A stretch of DNA of 64,000 nt from Tetrapyrgos nigripes (Eukaryota > Basidiomycota > Agaricomycetes > Agaricales > Campanellaceae), in NCBI GenBank assembly GCA_013368315.1, contig JAACJM010000067.1:62001-126000 (forward strand). The letters run 5' to 3'. The translations under genes and the position numbers were made by a program. The notes under the pieces were generated by a model that was given only the letters and a program-made list of their open reading frames with translations, did no database searches and was not told the origin of the DNA. Positions 58,955 through 64,000 of this stretch are shown one piece after another (within the stretch, counting starts at the first letter, position 1; every line of letters begins with the position of its first letter).

Positions 58955-59400
58955 GTGTTCGGTCACATATATTGTGTTTATGCAGATTTTGAAAAGTACG
59001 TCGACAGCTTGTTCCTTCCTTGACAATGGTACTGCATTCACTGGAACCTCACCCAGGTCTCATGCTCAGATTGTCTTTGTGGATTTCGAGTCTGCTCTCA
59101 AAGCCGTCCAGGATATTCAGGAAAACTGCCGCCGGTATGCCCTCTATTACTATCTATCTATCTATCTATCGGTGCACGAATTACATTTGGACGTGAAGGA
59201 CTCAACATTAGGTGTGACGGTAATGATAGCAGTGCAAAGACAGTCCATTCCATATCTCCGTCCTATCACCATTGCTGTAGTGCTCGACAAGAGATGGGCA
59301 GCCAAAGCTTCAGAAGCAAAACTCATCTACAGATTTGACAATGCTAAAAGATTGCTGCGGGCCTTCAAAGCCTTCAAAGCGCTGCCAAGGAAGTTGTAAA
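58955..59400 (+). pseudogene. RRM-family relic F, 3' part (end of exon 3, exon 4)
   Basis: Continues the fourth module: HIYCVYADFEK, a donor GTACG, an intron, then HAQIVFVDFESALKAVQDIQ of exon 4. YLRPITI and RWAAKASEAKL follow, aligning with copy C (YLRPLLI, TWAARAED). A TCTATCTATCTATC repeat inserted near 59153-59170 replaces the RYYGARVTF segment, and the frame ends at 59398-59400. Confidence 0.75.
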
Positions 59401-59858
59401 TGATGAAGGGTTGACGGCTCAGAAAGTGGAGAGCTGGGGAATGATATCTGAATCAAAGACGCTGATTGTTACAATGGAGTCAGAAGTTACAGTGGAATCT
59501 CTGGTAAAAGGTGTTTAGACGTGTCGCTCATGAAGAAGTAGTCACTGCGTCCTCTGACCTGGGTAAGTGGCTGCGTTCCTCGATGGTACACCTGGCAAGA
59601 GTCTTATGCGACTGCTTGGGTTCCACCGTTGAGGTGGGAATTTAATACTGCATTTTGGAGGGGATAAAGAGAAGTCATGGACGATTCTAGGGGTACGACT
59701 GAATGCCCGTAACAGTGAAGGTACGAAACAAGAAGCTATTCTGGGTTTGACGAGAACATGAGTGTTGCGGCAGGAGCATCTCACTCGGCCGTTTATGGGC
59801 TTATCTGGTGAAGTACATACTACCGTAAATACATGAATAAAGAAACTTTTTCTTCCTG
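59401..59858. other. Intergenic region upstream of RRM copy D
   Basis: About 460 bp with remnants after relic F and the promoter of copy D. I see no gene. Confidence 0.4.
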
Positions 59859-59885
59859 ACGCGTCACGCGTCAAGTCACTGCATG
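59859..59885 (+). promoter_or_regulatory. Start region of RRM copy D with two ACGCGT boxes
   Basis: ACGCGT at 59859-59864 and 59866-59871, then GTCACTGC directly before ATG 59883. The same order (ACGCG, then TCAC, TGC, ATGAG) precedes copies A and E, and a looser form precedes B. Confidence 0.5.
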
Positions 59886-61510
59886 AGTTTTCCTCTGCGA
59901 CGTTGCCCTCGTTCCTTGCCATTTCCCTCATTTTATACCTCTCCAGGACGATGTGCTAGACAATTTTCTGATCTGTCGACGCCTCAAGCTCGTCCTCCTC
60001 TTCCTTCTCGAGTCATCGTCATCAATAACTTTCCATCTATCTCTTCAGTTTACGATTTTCTCTCCTTGGAAGGTACACATCATCCTATTGAGTATATCAG
60101 AAGGATACCACAGCGAGACCAAGTCTTGATACGCTATTTGGAAGCTGCCAGTGCAAAATACGTCTGGTATTTAGGCAACAACAAAAAGTTGGCGCTGGAT
60201 GGACAACTGTTGTCCATCGCTTCTCGTGTACCGCGTCGTCTTCCAGTCGAACTAGTGGCAGCTATTGGTCTCAAAGGTGCTTCAAGGATGATTGTCATAC
60301 GAGATAGAGGTTTGACCAAGGAGCAAGTGGAGGAGGAAATGACGCGTCGTTTTGGAGAGGTTGAGCGGATCTGGGTTGGGGGCAAAGTTAGTATTGTGTT
60401 TTTCTATGAGATGCAAACTGCTATAAAGGTGAGTTGTTACTAATTAGGTTGTTTGGACTCTTCTGATTACTCATTTGCTTTTTTCAGGCGCAGAAGACAC
60501 TCCACGATGAAGGCTGGTCGGTGGATTTTTATGAACGATTGCCACGACGAACGTCTAGTAAGCGCAAAGACTCAGACCCTGGCCATCAAGCAGTACTCCT
60601 CAGTGGTCTTCAGAATGCTACGGCCCGAACTGTTTTGCGAGACCTGGACAACGTCCTGCGCTTCCAAAATCGTGACTTGGTTCGGGTTCAGTGCACAAAG
60701 TCGGGAGACGCTGCTGTGAGTGGACCGAGTGACTCGTGTTCTGGTGGTTTTAACGGACTCACCGTAACATTTGTGGTTCTCAGCGCTTGATTTTCAGTGA
60801 TCCCTTTAACGCAAAACAATTGGTCAAATTCTACAAGCCTACGTCTGGCGTTCATACGCTGTTAGTTCCTGCCACTCCCCCTCCTTCAGAAAGGGAACGT
60901 GCTGCTATCCAACTAGGAGCCTCTAGGACAGTTGTTATTGATGGCTACAAGGACCCGTGGATAAGTTTTGACCGCCTCCATCAAGATTTTGGCAAGTTTG
61001 GGGATATCTTTTATATCTACAAGAACCCAGAAAAGTGCGTTATCCTTTTTTAATCTCTTTTCTGACGTTCATAATCAATGTCCCTCTTCTGGCGTCACCA
61101 ACAGAGCTCATGCTCGGGTTGTATTCACAGACATCACATCTTCTCTCAAAATCATCGAACATGTTCATGAAAACCGCGGAGAATACGACGTTTACCATGG
61201 GGCTCGGATTACATTTGCGTGCCGACTTAAAAATGCGGGAGAAATCTCTCCTTTGCGTCCCATTTTCATCAGGCCGACCTTGTCAGACAAACTGACTTTA
61301 TCTTTACCAAAATCTGACGCTTCTACTACCGAAAACTTGAGGACTTCGCACCTTGGTACTACGGCCTTGGACGCAAATGAAGACTACGATGACTGGCAAT
61401 ACATAGACTGCTCGCCCGATCTTGGAGAGGTCCACTGGATAGAGCGTCAAAATGAAGCCACTGGACTTTGTCGACTGGATGTGCGGCCTCGAAGGAATGA
61501 ACAATCATAG
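59883..61510 (+). CDS. Four-module RRM-like protein, family copy D (predicted mitochondrial)
   Basis: Four exons (59883-60428, 60488-60715, 60784-61034, 61105-61510), 1,431 bp, 476 residues. The presequence MSFPLRRCPRSLPFPSFYT leads to CARQFSDL, with Arg-x-Phe-Ser as at a mitochondrial processing site and no acidic residue until about position 30. The modules are RVIVINNFPSISSVYDFLSL; GASRMIVIRDRGLTKEQVEE with VSIVFFYEMQTAIK; AVLLSGLQNATARTVLRDL; and LGASRTVVIDGYKDPWISF with ARVVFTDITSSLKIIEHV. The tail carries EDYDDWQYIDCSPDLGEV and the TGLCRLDV motif. A GASR block opens both the second and fourth modules. Expected to bind RNA in mitochondria; no direct evidence. Head-to-tail with copy E. 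Confidence 0.84.
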
Positions 61511-62065
61511 GCATGTGTCACGTCGCTTGCAAGTTCCTTGTGCGTTCATTAATTACCCACTGGGATTCTGACAGTACGATTTACTGCCAGGTTTTCTCTC
61601 AATCAACAGCTGACTTCGATGTGCTCGAGATAGTCCTACAGGTTCCGAGTGACATGAACCGACAGGATCTCCGCACCCTATATACTCCAGTTTGACTTTG
61701 ACTCGCAGACCCCGAGATCACAAATACAAGGGTTTTTCCGGCCTTGGTCCCTGTTGCAAAGCCTCGGATTTGGCGAAAACGTGGTCTAACCAAGGGTGCC
61801 TGCTCCAGGAAGTAACTGTATTCTCTCAGGCGCGATTTGTGGACTGTCTATGAGACGAAGACCCGTTAGCGTGCTGAAACACTCGGTCGCTATATTGTAG
61901 ACCAGTGCTCACCCGGAATAATTAATCCGTACACCAAACTTCTGCGTTATCACAGTTGAGTAGTAACTGTTTGTATGCTACAAATGGGTACAGGCTGCCT
62001 GCAGTTCTCTGAGAAATAAAACTATAGCAATGTAACTTGTGTGAAAGATTTTCTTTTTCGGGGTC
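61511..62065. other. Spacer between RRM-family copies D and E
   Basis: About 555 bp. No gene is seen. It is promoter DNA for copy E. Confidence 0.45.
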
Positions 62066-62086
62066 ACGCGTCAGCTCACTTGCATG
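62066..62086 (+). promoter_or_regulatory. Start region of RRM copy E with an ACGCGT box
   Basis: ACGCGT at 62066-62071, then CAGCTCACTTGC directly before ATG 62084. It matches the copy D start region. Confidence 0.45.
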
Positions 62087-63691
62087 AGCTTTCTGACACG
62101 CTACACTCACTCCTCGCTACTCTCCACCTTTTCCAATTCTGCAAGATGTCTGAGGCAGCGATCAGATATAGGGCTACTTCCTTCTCGAGTCATCCTCGTC
62201 AGAAACTTTCCACCTAAATCCACAGTAGCCGATTTTCTCGCCTTGAAAGGTACAAGTCATCCCATCGAGTCCATCATCACTACTGGCCTCCGAAAGAATA
62301 CAGTCGAGATATGCTATTTGGAAGCTGCTAGTGCAAAATGCACCTGGTACAACGGCAGGAATAATTTGATGCTGGATGGACAACCCTTGTCCATCCGATT
62401 TCAGCCTCCGCGTCGTCTTCCAGTCGAGGTGGTTGCAGCAATCGGCCTCTACGGAGCTTCTAGAGGGGTTGTCTTTCGAAGCTTCAGAGGACTGACCAAG
62501 AAGAAATTGGAGGAAGATATGACGCGTCGTTTCGGAAAGCTCGAAAGGATCTGGGTTCAGCAGGAGCAGGACTTTGGTATCGTGACCTTCTTGCAATTGC
62601 AGGATGCTATAAAGGTGAGTAACAGCCCAGGTCGTGTTCAAACTGGCCTCGTTAATCTTTTTCTTCGTCTTCGTCAAGGCCAAGAAAACACTTCAAGACG
62701 AAGGCTGGCTCGTCAATTTTTGGGAAAGTCTCTTGCCACAACCGACGAAGACTATTAGGCGGGCAGATCCAGAACTTGCACGTCACGGAGTGTTACTAGA
62801 AGGCCTTCGGGATCCTACGCCGCGGAGCGTTTTGCGACACCTGAACGACATTCTCCATTTCAGGAATGGCGATCCAATTAGAATAGATGCCAAGGACAAG
62901 GGTGCTGTGAGTAGCTTGTCCATTATCGTAACCGACTTACCGTATAATTTTTACTTCTTAGATCCTCATTTTCAACAGCCCGCTCAACGCAAAAAGAATT
63001 TGTGAATTCTACAAGCCGCCCCCTGGTGTCCATATGGAGCTGATAGACACCAATCCTCCTTCACGGAGGGAATGTGCTGCCGTCCAAGTAGGAGCCTCTA
63101 GAACGGTTGTTATTGAGGGTTACAAGAAGTCGGCGCAGATAACCTTTGACCGCGTCCATGAGGATTTCAGCAAGTTTGGTGAAATATTTTATGTCTATAT
63201 AAATCCAGCAAAGTGCGCAACCCTCTCTCAATCTTGCTGCTCCAATTACTAATTCTTGTCCCTCTTCGCCACCCCCGATCAGAGCTCATGCCCGGGTTGT
63301 ATTCACAAACCTCGCATCTTCTCTCAAGGCTATCGAGCACATCCATGAAAACTGCCAAGAATACGAGATTTACCATGGTGCACATATCACATATGCGCGA
63401 CTTTTAAACGAGAAAGAGAAGATCTCACCACTGCGACCCATCGTTATTCGGCCGGCGTTGTCAGACAAATCGTCTTCGCATCTAATAAAATCTGCCCCTT
63501 CCACCAAAGACTTTGAGAGGACGTCGAATCCTCGCAATGCACTTATGGACCCGGACGCGGAGGTCGAGTTTGATCACTGGCATTTCATCGACTGCTCGCC
63601 CGACCTTGGAGAGGTGGACTGGGTTGAGCATCGGGATGAAGCGACTGGACGTACCCGACTGGATGTGTCGCCTCGGCGAAAAGAACAGTAG
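62084..63691 (+). CDS. Four-module RRM-like protein, family copy E (predicted mitochondrial)
   Basis: Four exons (62084-62614, 62679-62906, 62962-63212, 63283-63691), 1,419 bp, 472 residues. The N-terminus MSFLTRYTHSSLLSTFSNSA is rich in Ser and Arg with no acidic residue before position 28. The modules are RVILVRNFPPKSTVADFLAL; GASRGVVFRSFRGLTKKKLE with FGIVTFLQLQDAIK; GVLLEGLRDPTPRSVLRHL; and VGASRTVVIEGYKKSAQITF with ARVVFTNLASSLKAIEHIH. The tail has HWHFIDCSPDLGEVDW and DEATGRTRLDVSP. Exon lengths and intron phases (0, 0, 2) are almost the same as copy D, its tandem neighbour. Predicted mitochondrial RNA-binding protein; the RNA-contact aromatics of classical RRMs are largely absent. Confidence 0.84.
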
Positions 63692-64000
63692 TTCCCATGT
63701 CACTTGTGAGTTCATTGACCCATCTCCTACCTACGGGGTCCGCTGAATCCACTTGGCATGTTTCGTTTCCAGCCAGCCTCAACAATTTTTCGGTGAGAGC
63801 TCCTCGGATTTCATTCTGTCCCAATCGCAATCTCTGGGCCCAAGACGGGGGCAACAGTGCGAAATATTATAGCCCTTATACCACTCCTCGCTGCCTCTAC
63901 TAGTTTATGTAGCTGTTTTGGGGCTGACAGCGGGTTGGAAGCACAGGAAGGTTTATTTAGCTTCACAGGCTTTACTGCAGCGCCGTTAAGACACGGGCAC
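63692..64000. other. Intergenic region at the window end
   Basis: 309 bp after copy E. No gene, repeat or RNA is seen. Another family member could lie beyond the window. Confidence 0.4.

Noticed and set aside
1..64000. tRNA, rRNA and CRISPR features
   Set aside because: No cloverleaf-type B-box (GGTTCGAATCC-like) with a matching acceptor stem was seen, no rRNA segments, and no regularly spaced direct repeats.

Overview
The window is nuclear DNA of a filamentous fungus, almost certainly a mushroom-forming basidiomycete (Agaricomycete). Genes are cut by many 50-70 bp GT-AG introns, the proteins are typical of that group (DUF4336 proteins, a DAL5-type MFS carrier, a C2H2/RING zinc-finger protein), and Ty3/gypsy, Ty1/copia and hAT-like elements are present. 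All coordinates come from reading the sequence. Most exon joins were checked by summing exon lengths to a multiple of three; no search was run.

Left part (0-28 kb): two DUF4336 paralogues flank a DAL5-type transporter. They are followed by an eight-exon C2H2/RING protein, 4 kb of mostly empty DNA with two decayed genes (a possible membrane protein and a protein kinase), the AP-2 sigma adaptin APS2, a 131-bp MITE, a 2,154-residue disordered WW-domain protein and an MTH1/NUDT1-type Nudix hydrolase with two MluI cell-cycle boxes upstream.

Middle part (28-43 kb): three tandem genes (A, B, C; minus strand) encode four-module RRM-like proteins with mitochondrial-type N-termini. Two tandem D-amino-acid oxidase genes and a CDK9/BUR1-type kinase follow.

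Right part (43-64 kb): a second MITE copy, then a nested block of mobile DNA. It holds a roughly 1-kb-arm palindrome whose left arm carries a hAT-like element (8-bp target duplication) and whose right arm carries a copia element (5-bp duplication). Next comes a chromodomain Ty3/gypsy element inside a relic RRM gene (F), which is broken again by another hAT-like element. Two more intact RRM-family genes (D, E; plus strand) close the window.

The most distinctive content is the RRM-like family: five intact copies and one relic in 36 kb, with identical four-exon structure (intron phases 0, 0, 2), a mitochondrial-type presequence, an internal two-fold repeat, a conserved C-terminal motif and a shared ACGCG / TCACTGCATGAG start region. 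The other strong signal is that every in-frame stop I found in the retroelements and in the exon 1 part of relic F is TGA, mostly where arginine is expected. That points to CpG (CGA to TGA) decay and argues against CpA-type RIP.
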